In this document: piece after piece, positions 1 through 7,918 of the stretch | Numbering within the stretch: the stretch's first letter is position 1 | Layout: each line of letters opens with the position of its first letter | Source: CAYGZM01 sp964354365 | GTDB lineage: Bacteria; Planctomycetota; Phycisphaerae; Sedimentisphaerales; Anaerobacaceae | Direction: 5' to 3' | Assembly (NCBI GenBank): GCA_964354365.1 | Contig: CAYGZM010000078.1 | Coordinates: forward strand, 1-16,966 | DNA length: 16,966 bases | Notes under the pieces: model-generated | Told to the model about the DNA's origin: nothing | Seen by the model: only the letters and a program-made list of their open reading frames with translations | The model's database searches: none | Made by a program: the position numbers and the translations under genes

Positions 1-799
1 TACCCTCAGTGCCGTACACCTCATAGCCAAGGTTAGTCAGTGTGCCGGCCAGACCACCGCGGGGCTGGTTGAAGGCCACACGTATTGTCCCTTGAGTCCC
101 ATCCTTCATGCGAAACTGCACATAAGCTCCATTCTCAACCGCGACATCCAAAGTCTTGGGTGTGCACACGCAGGCCAGGGATTCCACCTTGCAGTCCAGC
201 AGAAACTCCGCCATATACAGACAATGACTACCAACATCGCCGATAGGACCGCCAATCTCCCTGGGATCGGCACAACGCCAACCGCCAGCTTCCTGTGGTG
301 TTGAACCGTAGCAGAACTCCATGTGCAGCACTATATCATTAACCTGCCCGATGCCTCCTTGCTGTATGAGGTCCCTGGCTCTCCGGTTGTACACGTTTTC
401 GGTCATCATGTGGTCCACCGCCAGACTGAGCTGCCGCTGACGGGACAGTTGCTGCAATCGCCGGGCGTCTGCCAATGTTGTGGTGATCGGTTTTTCGATG
501 AGGCAGTGTTTGCCGGCCTGAATGGCCTTTTCTGCAATAGGCGCATGGGAGCGGTTGTTCGTCGCGATAAAGACAGCCTCAACCTGCGGGTCGCTGAGGA
601 CTTTCTCGACGGAGTCATACCATTTCAGGTCCAGCTTTGCGGCCGCCTCCTTCTGGGCCGGATTTGTGTCTGCGACACCGATCAACTCAGCCAGAGGGTG
701 GGCGGCGAAGCGGGCCTTGTCAACTCCAAAGCCTTCCTTGGCAATGCGGTTCTCAGCGATACCCCCAAAGCCGATGATGGCGTACCTTATCTTGCGCAT
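1..799 (-). CDS. Gfo/Idh/MocA-family NAD(P)-dependent oxidoreductase (partial, 3' end beyond window)
   Basis: I translated this by hand: it is open from an ATG at 799 to the window edge (266 codons), so the C-terminus is missing. The N-terminus has a Rossmann nucleotide-binding loop (AIIGFGGIAENRIA, residues 7-20), then the family's EKP signature at residues 102-104, whose Lys is the usual catalytic residue, and the GGPIGDVGSHCL segment near residues 183-194, which carries the conserved Asp and His of the substrate domain. Family members oxidise or reduce sugars and inositols with NAD(P). An AGGAG lies 8 bases before the ATG, immediately after the aminotransferase stop (13-base gap), so the two genes are very probably cotranscribed and translationally coupled. 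Substrate is unknown; a 3-keto-sugar-forming dehydrogenase feeding the aminotransferase is plausible but inferred. No signal peptide, so cytoplasmic. Confidence 0.93.
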   Translation of the reverse strand, partial: MRKIRYAIIGFGGIAENRIAKEGFGVDKARFAAHPLAELIGVADTNPAQKEAAAKLDLKWYDSVEKVLSDPQVEAVFIATNNRSHAPIAEKAIQAGKHCLIEKPITTTLADARRLQQLSRQRQLSLAVDHMMTENVYNRRARDLIQQGGIGQVNDIVLHMEFCYGSTPQEAGGWRCADPREIGGPIGDVGSHCLYMAEFLLDCKVESLACVCTPKTLDVAVENGAYVQFRMKDGTQGTIRVAFNQPRGGLAGTLTNLGYEVYGTEG

Positions 800-812
800 G
801 GAAGTGTCTCCT

Positions 813-2087
813 CTATTTCGCGTAGGCCCGGATCACCTTCGCCAGGGCCGCGCCGATCTGCCGACAATCCGCCTCCGTATAAGTAGGGAATGCAAAACAA
901 GTGAATGTGTGGCTCTGGTGCCAGAGGGCGTTGGGCGCCTCGACGTTGCTGTAATCAGCGCTTTCGGGGTTAGTGTATTCCCTCGACTTGAAAGGAAATC
1001 CGCTCCTGCCAAAAGCGTTGTGCTCGGTGTATGCCTTCTCGGTGTGGCATTGCGGCCAGAAGACCCTCCAACAAGGCGCGCCTTCAGCACACACGGCCTT
1101 TACGAATTGACCGATGTCGCAGGTCATGTTCTCAATGTCCAACGAAAACGCCAGGACATACCAGCCATTCCGGCGTTCCGGCGTGTCAACCGGGACGTAT
1201 TTGACACAGGGTAGATCTTTGATCGCGTCAATGATGATATGGGCATTTCGTTTGCGATTGGGCATATTCCAGGTATCTATGCGTTCGAGCTCGGCCAGGC
1301 CGATGACTGATTGCATTTCTGTCATTCGATAGTTCCATCCGACCAGGTTGTGTATGTAAGGCAGCTTCTGCTCCAACTCCAGGAGGTGCAGACGTTCCTT
1401 GACGTCATAGCCATGGTCACGAAAACTGCGTGCTTTCCAGGCCAAATCCTCGTCGTCCGTGGTAATCATCCCGCCTTCACCGCCTGTGGTGAAGGTCTTG
1501 TTCTGGCAGAAGCTGCAAGCCGCAATATGGCCGAGCGTCCCGGTCTTCCTGCCTTTATAGGCGCCGCCGAATGCCTCTGCATTGTCCTCAATCACATAGA
1601 GGTTGTTCTGTTTGGCGAAATGCAAGATGTGGTCCATATCACATACGTTGCCATACAGATGCACCGGCATAATCGCCCTGGTCCGTTCATTGACGAGCCT
1701 CGCGGCTGATTCAACACTAACGCAATGATCGTCGAGGTTCACATCTGCGAACCGAGGTATCGCGCCGGCCTGCACAATAGAGAAGCTGCTGGCAATGAAT
1801 GTATAGCTGGGCACGATCACTTCATCTCCAGGGCCGATACCCAAGGCGCTAAGGGCAACGTGCAAAGCTGACGTTCCCGAAGATGTGCTGACCGCAAACT
1901 TGCTGCCCTGCCATTCAGCAAATTTCTTCTCAAACTCCATGCCTTTGCGGCCCGTCCAATAATTCACCTTCCCTGACCGTAAGACATTCTCGACGGCCTT
2001 GATTGCCTTCTCATCGAACTGCGGCCATGCGGCCAGCTTGTTCGTCACCGCCTTGGCGCCGCCTTCGATTGCCAGTTTGTCCGACAC
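813..2087 (-). CDS. DegT/DnrJ/EryC1/StrS-family PLP-dependent aminotransferase
   Basis: The 424-residue protein has full family length and architecture. Visible are the GTSALHVAL phosphate-binding segment (residues 71-79), the EDNAEAFGG segment with the Asp that contacts the PLP pyridine nitrogen (about D168), and SFCQNKTFTTGGEGGM, in which K197 is the likely Schiff-base lysine. The family (type I fold) transfers an amino group to keto-sugars or keto-cyclitols; the SF-Q-N-K version recalls the AHBA-synthase/inosose-aminotransferase side of the family more than the SFHPTKN side, but this is only suggestive. The start is GTG at 2087 with GGAAAGG/AGGAA just upstream; the N-terminus matches family length, so no earlier start is needed. 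It follows the toroid-like gene by 28 bases and precedes the oxidoreductase by 13. Cytoplasmic. The aminotransferase-oxidoreductase pair points to amino-sugar synthesis or breakdown. Confidence 0.94.
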   Translation of the reverse strand: MSDKLAIEGGAKAVTNKLAAWPQFDEKAIKAVENVLRSGKVNYWTGRKGMEFEKKFAEWQGSKFAVSTSSGTSALHVALSALGIGPGDEVIVPSYTFIASSFSIVQAGAIPRFADVNLDDHCVSVESAARLVNERTRAIMPVHLYGNVCDMDHILHFAKQNNLYVIEDNAEAFGGAYKGRKTGTLGHIAACSFCQNKTFTTGGEGGMITTDDEDLAWKARSFRDHGYDVKERLHLLELEQKLPYIHNLVGWNYRMTEMQSVIGLAELERIDTWNMPNRKRNAHIIIDAIKDLPCVKYVPVDTPERRNGWYVLAFSLDIENMTCDIGQFVKAVCAEGAPCWRVFWPQCHTEKAYTEHNAFGRSGFPFKSREYTNPESADYSNVEAPNALWHQSHTFTCFAFPTYTEADCRQIGAALAKVIRAYAK

Positions 2088-2115
2088 AGTTCCTGCCTTT
2101 CCCCGCTCTATTACA

Positions 2116-3621
2116 TCAGCGGTCGATGGTATTAACCGGGGCGCGAACGGCCGTGATATGCAATGTGCTCAAATGCAGTTCAGCGAGAGCCAGGGCGAGT
2201 GTATCGGCCCCCGTGATGCTCTCGTAGTGGTCTGACCTCAGGCTCGCCCGCGGCAAGGGACTGCCGTCGAAGAATTTCTCAACTGCAATCTCGGCGAGTC
2301 TGAACGCCCGGTCGTGATATTCCTTTTGGGCGGTGGCGCCGAACGCCGCCAATTCCAGGCTGATTGCATGGCCGAACGTCATTGGCCAGGCATCAACGCC
2401 CTCGGCCGGCAAGGAATCCATATAGGCGTCGGCAGACAGGACAACCAGGTCACGGTATTCGATCTTGCCGGTGTTCTGGTACCGTGATACACACATCATC
2501 GCGACGGCAGCTGTCGTGAAAGCTCCGTACTTTGCATCCCACAGTGAGCTATACGAGCCGTCGGATTTGCCGGTTGCAGAGTCAAGACTCAGTGCGAAGC
2601 CTTTCTTGCTTTTCAGGTCGTGGGGCAGCGAGCAAAAGACTTCATCCTCGCGGGCAGCGAATTGCCTCAGGCGTGTTCGCAAGGGCTCCGGCACATTGCG
2701 AGCCGCGCCGTCGCAGTCGATTGCCAAAGATAAGGACAAGGCGGAGTTGGCTTTGGGCGAACCGGAGGTGACTTCGATAAGCCCGGTCGCGGGATGGCGC
2801 TTTTTCTCATATCGTCTCAGCAGCACATCGATCGCGGTCAAGAAAGTCCGGTCTTGTGTATGGGCATAAGCCTCGGCCCAGGTGCGAATGTAGAAGCCGG
2901 CGTGCCTGGCGAAGTCCATCCCGGCCGCAGGCGAGGACTTGTGGAAATCCGCGTGGCGGTTAAACGCCCCGGTCTGGTGGTCTGCTATCTGACTGTTCCA
3001 CAATCCGAGGGCGAACTTCCTGCTTGCCTGCGGGGCCAGCTCGAAACACCTGTCCCACAGCAGCCACGGGCGGGCAAACTCGTGCACCGGATCGGGATGG
3101 CCCGAAGCAATTTCATCGGTCATGACGTTCCAGGACAAATGCTCGCCCCAGGGCAATAGGCCGGTCTCCGGGGATTGGGTATTCTCCAGGAACCATTTGA
3201 GGGCATCATCGGCAGCCTGCGGATAGCGGTCCTCGCTGGACAGTCCTTTGAGAAAATACAGCAGCCTCAGAAGATTCTCGTCCAGGTGCGGATTTGCGCC
3301 GACAAGCGGCCCATCCGCGGGCCCCGGCCGGTCCCCCTCTCGAATGCCAGCCGGTGCTGGCGGGCGAGTCGCAAGGGGGCTGAGGGTCTTCCTATCGAGG
3401 GCGCTTAGAAATAGGCCGCTCTTTTGAGGGCCGTAACTGTCCCTGCCGTGCTCGAGCATCGCATTGGCGTAGTTATAAACCACGCTGATAAACGGGGACG
3501 CCGGGATGCCTTCCTTGAACATCTTCTCCAGGTCCAGCTCTCGACCGTTCCCCGTTAATGCACCCGCCAGCGTGACAAGATAAATCGCCAGTGTTCTTCG
3601 CAAGACGTTATCACCGTACAT
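2116..3621 (-). CDS. Exported protein with a predicted alpha/alpha toroid-like domain (paralogue of the neighbour's C-terminus)
   Basis: This 501-residue protein starts at an ATG with GAGGA 9 bases upstream; the Shine-Dalgarno overlaps the upstream stop (12-base gap), suggesting coupling. Residues about 6-24 (VLRRTLAIYLVTLAGALTG) look like a signal peptide. Residues about 42-501 align along their whole length with residues about 810-1243 of the upstream large protein. Shared blocks are HGRD near 58-61, a GANP-DENLLR segment, TGLLPWGEHLSW, HEFARPW, FALGLWN-QIA--QTG, DFARHAGFYI-TWA, a SLPAE-VD-WPM block, and a C-terminus DHYE-ITGAD-LALAL ending NTIDR. The repeated aromatic-rich helical hairpins resemble six-hairpin glycosidases and alpha/alpha-barrel polysaccharide lyases, so a glycan-active or glycan-binding role is inferred, not shown. 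Relative to the paralogue it has a longer insertion after the KKRHPATGLIE segment. I do not recognise a named family. Confidence 0.85.
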   Translation of the reverse strand: MYGDNVLRRTLAIYLVTLAGALTGNGRELDLEKMFKEGIPASPFISVVYNYANAMLEHGRDSYGPQKSGLFLSALDRKTLSPLATRPPAPAGIREGDRPGPADGPLVGANPHLDENLLRLLYFLKGLSSEDRYPQAADDALKWFLENTQSPETGLLPWGEHLSWNVMTDEIASGHPDPVHEFARPWLLWDRCFELAPQASRKFALGLWNSQIADHQTGAFNRHADFHKSSPAAGMDFARHAGFYIRTWAEAYAHTQDRTFLTAIDVLLRRYEKKRHPATGLIEVTSGSPKANSALSLSLAIDCDGAARNVPEPLRTRLRQFAAREDEVFCSLPHDLKSKKGFALSLDSATGKSDGSYSSLWDAKYGAFTTAAVAMMCVSRYQNTGKIEYRDLVVLSADAYMDSLPAEGVDAWPMTFGHAISLELAAFGATAQKEYHDRAFRLAEIAVEKFFDGSPLPRASLRSDHYESITGADTLALALAELHLSTLHITAVRAPVNTIDR

Positions 3622-4938
3622 CCGTTATTTTCCTCAGCGGTCAATCGTATTGGAAGGTATGGTTATGTCCAGGTTGTTCCTCGCTGCGTGGACCTCTAAC
3701 AGCGCCAGTGCGAGCGAATCGGCCCCGGTAATTGTCTCATAATGGTCTGTCTTGAAACTGGCTTTGGGCAAAGGGCTATCCTGCCAGAACATATCGACTG
3801 CCATTCGGGCGAACCGGCAAGCCTGTTCGAGATAAACCGAATCCTTAGTCAGTCTGTAAGCGGCTGCCTCGGCGCTGATTATGTGAGCCAAGCTCATCGG
3901 CCAGACATCCACGTCCTCGGCGGGCAGTGAATTGATATAGGCATCGGCGACCGCAACCACCAAATCACGAAATTCATCTTTCTTCACCTGCTCGTAGCGG
4001 GCCAGGGCGAACATCGCCCAGCCTGCGGTGACGCCCGCAGAGTATCCCGCCTCCCATGTCGGCTCGAAGGCCCAGGCTCCATCCGGCCGAGCGTGGCTCT
4101 GGCGCAGGTCCAGCAGGATTAGCTGATCCTCTGTGTCGGCAAACTTATGGAGCCGCGAGGCCAATGGTTCTGTCACCATAGACGCTGCCGTTTCGACATC
4201 TAACGGCCCAATTGTCGCCACTGCCTTGCCGTCACCGCCTTGCCGCTTGCGCTCGAACCGCGCAAGCAAGGTCTCAATGGCACGCGGAAAAGTCTCATCC
4301 TTGGTATGCTTGTAGGCGTAGGCCCACGTGTGGATATAAAAACCGGCATGGCGGGCGAAATCCTTCCCGTCTGCAGGGCCGTGGCGGTCGTACGGGGCGT
4401 GGCGGTCGAAGCCGCCTGTCTGTTGATTGGCGATCTGATGGTTCCACAGGCCCAAAGCAAAACGTTTTGATGCTTCGGGAGCCAATTCGAAGCTTTCGTC
4501 CCACAGCACCCAGGGACGGGCGAATTCGTGATCGAACTGTGTTCCGCTGGAGATTGCCTGGTCAAGGAATACGTGCCACGACAGATGCTCGCCCCAGGGC
4601 AAAAGGCCCGTCACGGGGGACTGCGCATTTTTGAAAAACCATTCCACCTCGTGGTTGGCCATATCTTTGTAGCGCGGATCGCCGCTAATTCCACTCAACA
4701 CATAGAGCACTCTTAACAGGTTTTCATCGACTTGCGGATTGGCGCCAACCAGCTCGAGCCAGGGCAGGCCGGCCCGGTCGCCTCTGCGAATCCCGCCCGG
4801 CGACGCCGGACGGATCGTCAACGGTTTCAGCGTTCGCCGATCCAGGGCGCTTAGGAAAAGCCCGGTTTTCTTTTCGCCGAAGGTATCGCGGCCGTGCTCT
4901 ATCATCGCATCGGCGTAGCGCCGGACTACGGGCAAGAG
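2116..4938 (-). repeat. Tandem duplication of the toroid-like domain across two genes
   Basis: The segment 3634-4938 (C-terminal 434 residues of the large protein) and 3498-2116 (most of the following gene) encode homologous domains with the same motif order and the same C-terminal NTIDR followed by TGA. Similarity is strong by eye throughout at protein level, while the DNA has diverged visibly and the smaller protein has an insertion of some tens of residues in its middle. A tandem duplication followed by loss of the propeller, or gain of the propeller by one copy, would explain it. The direction cannot be told from this window. Confidence 0.8.
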
Positions 4939-7365
4939 CGACGGTTCGGACATCTGCGCCTTCTCAACAGTCACAACCGGATGTGTATCATTTACGAAGT
5001 CCTCTATGAAGTCTCGCTCATAAAATCGGATGCCGCTGCCGCCGTGTCCCTGGCCGGTGATGATGTCGATATCGCCGTCGCCGTTCCAGTCCACCGCATC
5101 GGCGCCGGAGATCATCATTATCGAATACGGCCTGACTATTGGGATTCCATCCGGGTCGGCGAATTTTGGCTCGCTGCCGGGCCTGCCTGAGCCGACGTTC
5201 TTGTAGAACCGGATAGTATGCTCGAATTCGCAGTCTATGAAGTCTTTCCTGCCGTCGCCGTCCCAGTCCACAAACGACCCGAGATTTGGCCTCTTCCAGG
5301 TGTTAACGCCGATATTCTTAGGCTGGGCAAAGCATGGGTCCGCGTCGGAACCGATGTTATTGAAGAAATAGAAACCGGGATTCTCCTGGTCGGAGAAAAC
5401 GATGTCCTTCTTGCCGTCGTTGTTCCAATCACAAACCATAATGTGCGAGCGAGTTCCCCGGTCTATCGGAACGAGAGCGCCTTCCGCATTAACGGCCTTG
5501 ACCTTCCGTCCCGGCCCAAGAGCAGGCTCGGCATCCGTTCCCTCGTTCAAATAGACGGTGACGGTCCCTGCCCCGTCGGATGCAACGATGTCTTTGCGAC
5601 CATCGTTGTTCCAGTCACAGATGTCCGGCCTGGCGTGGCCGAGGCTGCTTGCCAGAGACAATATGTTTTCGCCGGCTTTCAGCTTCTCTCCTGCGGCGAA
5701 TATCGGCGCCAGGTTATTTGTCCGATTCTGAAAGCACCAGACAAAGCCGTCACAATCGCCTGCTATCAAATCCATTCGCCCGTCGTTGTTCCAGTCCACG
5801 GCCCGGACGACATTTTGGCGAATCGCGTCGCATATCTGAAATTCTTCGGTAAAGGGCGCCCCGTGGTATGCATCCATCCCGGCCCACTTGGGCGATGTCT
5901 TTGTCCCGATGTTTTTGAACAAGGCGCCATAGTCGCGTTTCTGCGGCTGGTTGAGGTCCGTCAGTTCCCAGGCCCTGTCCACCACGAAATCGAGCAGGCC
6001 GTCGCCGGTGAAATCGGCAACCTTCAGACGCGGATGGCCGCTCGGCTGGACATAGAGGTCATCATGCGCGATAACGATTCCCTTCGCGAAGGTCGGGTTG
6101 GTTCTCGGCGCCGTTGTGTCCACGTTCTCAAAGAAGAGTATCTCGCCCGCCTGGGGAGCGCCAAACAGGTCCCAATCGCCGTCATTGTCGATGTCGGCAA
6201 CATCAAAGCAAGGATTGAAAAGCTCGATATCCGCGCCGCCCGCCTGGATGGTCACGGCATCGGCAAGCCGCCATCGGTCCGAGCCGCTGGGCCCCAAGTT
6301 CCGATAGAGATAGCAGTGGTTGTTGTAGCCCAGAATAATGTCCGTCAGGGCGTCGCCATCGCCGTCGAAATCAACAACGAAGACAACTGAGGGAAACCAC
6401 CCGCCGGCCTGTTTGCCGCCGGCCACAGGCGTGCCGGAGACGGTTTCCAGAGGCCCTTTGTCAACGAAGGTCAGTTGGCCGGAGGGCTTGGTCGTATTCT
6501 CGAAAAATACGACCTTGCCGGCATACGGGCCATCCATGAAACTGGGAAAGAAATCCAGGTCTCCGTCGCGGTCCCAGTCGTAGAAGTGAGGCACGACCCA
6601 GCTTCGGTTGTTGTGGTTGTTCTTAGGGAGCGTGAACAATTCGCCGCCTGATGTGAGCCGCCCGGCTTCAACAAAGCGATTGTCTGCGACGTTCTCGTAG
6701 CAGTATATAAAAGGCTCAACGCCGCCCTTAAATAAATCGAGATCACCGTCGCCGTCCAAATCGGCAAAACAGTCAAAATGGTGGGCGCCGATCTCACGCC
6801 TTTTGTATTCTTCTCTGAAGAAATCACCGTCGCCGACCAATCCGGGATAGCGGCCTGGTCTTCCCAAGGCTGATTCGACCGTGTCAAAATATGCAGCATA
6901 TCTCGTACAGGCATCATCGGGCAAGACAAAACTGAGTGTTGCCTTGTCGATGCCGTAGTGCTTCGCAAGCCGCCACGGCAACAGATGCCGCTCATACCCC
7001 TTTCGTGAGCTATCGAACGCTCTTGGCGCGCCCGAAGAATCGTATGCCACGACTTCGATGGTATGCTCGTCGAACTTTTCAGCAATGCCTTTATCCGACA
7101 GCGCTTTGGGGAAATCGACATTCACAGAACAAGGTGAGCTTGACCGGGTGATGCCTCGCGGATCAACATCAAGGATCAGTCGGTATTTCATGGGTGAGAC
7201 CCAGGGCAGCTCAAGCCCCAAAGCGGGTTGCCGGGTGATCAGGCAGGCCATTGTCGTGACAACAAGTCCTGTAACCAGCCTCGTACGACACCCCCTAACT
7301 GAAGAATAACCTCTGCTCCCTTGAGTGTTCCCTTTCTCTGAAAGATGTGTTGCTGTCGATCTCAA
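3634..7365 (-). CDS. Very large exported VCBS/FG-GAP-repeat protein with C-terminal toroid-like domain
   Basis: With the TTG start at 7365 this is 1243 residues. Residues about 27-50 (CRTRLVTGLVVTTMACLITR then QPALG) look like a signal peptide. An unassigned, probably beta-rich segment covers about 55-190. Ten Asp-rich loops of the D-x-[DN]-x-D-G-x-x-D type follow, at about residues 202, 263, 332, 391, 451, 524, 584, 646, 700 and 759, spaced 54-73 residues: a VCBS/FG-GAP-like calcium-binding beta-propeller. Residues about 810-1243 are the toroid-like domain duplicated in the next gene. Such proteins are secreted or surface-attached; a glycan-related role is inferred. The third loop carries extra residues (DFDGDGDALTDI). 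The start is uncertain: the next in-frame candidate is ATG at 7251, which would discard the arginines before the hydrophobic core, and neither site has a strong Shine-Dalgarno. It follows ptsN by 42 bases. Confidence 0.88.
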   Translation of the reverse strand: MRSTATHLSEKGNTQGSRGYSSVRGCRTRLVTGLVVTTMACLITRQPALGLELPWVSPMKYRLILDVDPRGITRSSSPCSVNVDFPKALSDKGIAEKFDEHTIEVVAYDSSGAPRAFDSSRKGYERHLLPWRLAKHYGIDKATLSFVLPDDACTRYAAYFDTVESALGRPGRYPGLVGDGDFFREEYKRREIGAHHFDCFADLDGDGDLDLFKGGVEPFIYCYENVADNRFVEAGRLTSGGELFTLPKNNHNNRSWVVPHFYDWDRDGDLDFFPSFMDGPYAGKVVFFENTTKPSGQLTFVDKGPLETVSGTPVAGGKQAGGWFPSVVFVVDFDGDGDALTDIILGYNNHCYLYRNLGPSGSDRWRLADAVTIQAGGADIELFNPCFDVADIDNDGDWDLFGAPQAGEILFFENVDTTAPRTNPTFAKGIVIAHDDLYVQPSGHPRLKVADFTGDGLLDFVVDRAWELTDLNQPQKRDYGALFKNIGTKTSPKWAGMDAYHGAPFTEEFQICDAIRQNVVRAVDWNNDGRMDLIAGDCDGFVWCFQNRTNNLAPIFAAGEKLKAGENILSLASSLGHARPDICDWNNDGRKDIVASDGAGTVTVYLNEGTDAEPALGPGRKVKAVNAEGALVPIDRGTRSHIMVCDWNNDGKKDIVFSDQENPGFYFFNNIGSDADPCFAQPKNIGVNTWKRPNLGSFVDWDGDGRKDFIDCEFEHTIRFYKNVGSGRPGSEPKFADPDGIPIVRPYSIMMISGADAVDWNGDGDIDIITGQGHGGSGIRFYERDFIEDFVNDTHPVVTVEKAQMSEPSLLPVVRRYADAMIEHGRDTFGEKKTGLFLSALDRRTLKPLTIRPASPGGIRRGDRAGLPWLELVGANPQVDENLLRVLYVLSGISGDPRYKDMANHEVEWFFKNAQSPVTGLLPWGEHLSWHVFLDQAISSGTQFDHEFARPWVLWDESFELAPEASKRFALGLWNHQIANQQTGGFDRHAPYDRHGPADGKDFARHAGFYIHTWAYAYKHTKDETFPRAIETLLARFERKRQGGDGKAVATIGPLDVETAASMVTEPLASRLHKFADTEDQLILLDLRQSHARPDGAWAFEPTWEAGYSAGVTAGWAMFALARYEQVKKDEFRDLVVAVADAYINSLPAEDVDVWPMSLAHIISAEAAAYRLTKDSVYLEQACRFARMAVDMFWQDSPLPKASFKTDHYETITGADSLALALLEVHAARNNLDITIPSNTIDR
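5065..6762 (-). repeat. Ten in-frame VCBS/FG-GAP-like calcium-loop repeats
   Basis: Within the large exported protein ten copies of an Asp/Asn/Gly loop recur at 54-73 residue intervals. Early copies are of the DLDGDGDLD, DWDRDGDLD and DIDNDGDWD kind; copies six to eight are nearly identical (DWNNDGRMD, DWNNDGRKD, DWNNDGKKD), which shows on the plus strand as recurring GTTGTTCCA strings near 5420, 5608 and 5789. The later copies look like the more recent internal duplications. These loops bind calcium in integrin-type beta-propellers. Ten motifs exceed a single seven- or eight-bladed propeller, so two propellers or an atypical one are possible. Confidence 0.85.
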
Positions 7366-7407
7366 AACCGCTATATCCCATCCCAGAGAGCGGAGCTGCC
7401 GCGACCG

Positions 7408-7857
7408 CTATTCGCCTTTCATCAATTCAACCACTTCCTGAGCATTTTTCGCACAAACCAGGGCCCTGCAAAAAGGCTTTGAGCGGACCAGTTTTGCTAT
7501 TTCTGCAAGGGCTTCGACGTGGGGGCCGGCCTGGTTAGGCGCCGCCACTAAAAGAAAAAAGAGCGTAGAGGGCTGCCCATCAATTGAATCAAAGTCAATC
7601 CCCTGGGGGGCTATGCCGATCGCAAGTTTCAGGCTTGAGACGGCGGCACTCTTGCCGTGAGGGACGGCAACGCCTTCCTCCAGCCCGGTGCTCTGCTTAT
7701 TTTCACGGTCCTGCACGGCTTTCAGTACGGCATCAAAATCATTGGTCTCTCCAGCGTCCTTCAATATCCGGACAAGCTCCCGTAGAACACCCGGTTTATC
7801 TTTCGACTCCAGGGGCGTCTTCACGATCTTTTCTACAACCAAGTCAATTAGCGCCAT
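7408..7857 (-). CDS. ptsN: PTS fructose/nitrogen-type EIIA domain protein (PtsN-like)
   Basis: A stand-alone EIIA domain of 149 residues from the ATG at 7857, the usual PtsN length. The phosphorylation site is visible as GVAVPHGK, with His near residue 67, followed by the family block IAPQGIDFDSIDGQPSTLFF and a C-terminal helix ending VVELMKGE. No membrane segments and no fused EIIB/EIIC, so a cytoplasmic regulatory EIIA is likelier than a transporter part. In other bacteria PtsN-type proteins regulate potassium transport and stress responses through their phosphorylation state; what it controls here is unknown. An upstream in-frame ATG at 7881 exists, but 7857 has AGGAG 9 bases before it and the putative promoter's -10 directly abuts the 7881 ATG, leaving no leader for it. 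Base composition is GC-rich, unlike the ATPase block before it. Confidence 0.9.
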   Translation of the reverse strand: MALIDLVVEKIVKTPLESKDKPGVLRELVRILKDAGETNDFDAVLKAVQDRENKQSTGLEEGVAVPHGKSAAVSSLKLAIGIAPQGIDFDSIDGQPSTLFFLLVAAPNQAGPHVEALAEIAKLVRSKPFCRALVCAKNAQEVVELMKGE

Positions 7858-7866
7858 GCCATACTG

Positions 7867-7871
7867 CTCCT
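7867..7871 (-). promoter_or_regulatory. Shine-Dalgarno AGGAG deciding the ptsN start
   Basis: AGGAG sits 9 bases before the ATG at 7857. The alternative ATG at 7881 is preceded only by GTAAGAATTATGGTAAT, which has no convincing ribosome site. Confidence 0.7.
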
Positions 7872-7881
7872 GAAAGCTCAT

Positions 7882-7910
7882 ATATTACCATAATTCTTAC
7901 GCCTGTTCAA
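7882..7910 (-). promoter_or_regulatory. Putative sigma70-type promoter for ptsN
   Basis: On the minus strand TTGAAC (plus-strand bases 7905-7910) and TAATAT (7882-7887) are separated by exactly 17 bases; each matches four of six consensus positions. It lies between the usp stop and the ptsN start, so transcription would begin just before the AGGAG and give a leader of roughly 20 bases. It coincides with the change of base composition, fitting a new transcription unit. It is a consensus match in an AT-rich gap and could be chance. Confidence 0.45.
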
Positions 7911-7918
7911 TCTCCATA

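Noticed and set aside
406..618. Short minus-strand frame and overlapping plus-strand frames at 323-1214 and 1311-1709
   Set aside because: They are shadows of the oxidoreductase and aminotransferase, whose conserved motifs are in other frames.
5400..5800. Short recurring GTTGTTCCA strings resembling a DNA repeat array
   Set aside because: They are the reverse complement of the DWNND loop codons at about 180-base intervals, hence protein-level repeats, not CRISPR or regulatory iterons.
5218..6390. A 390-codon plus-strand open frame opposite the VCBS repeats
   Set aside because: It is antisense to the repeats, and its recurring VVP/AVVVP words are the reverse reading of the Asp-rich loop codons. 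It has no recognisable domain.
7366..7407. Possible hairpin (GCGG/CCGC) after ptsN as a terminator
   Set aside because: The stem is only about four base pairs and no T-run follows on the coding strand.
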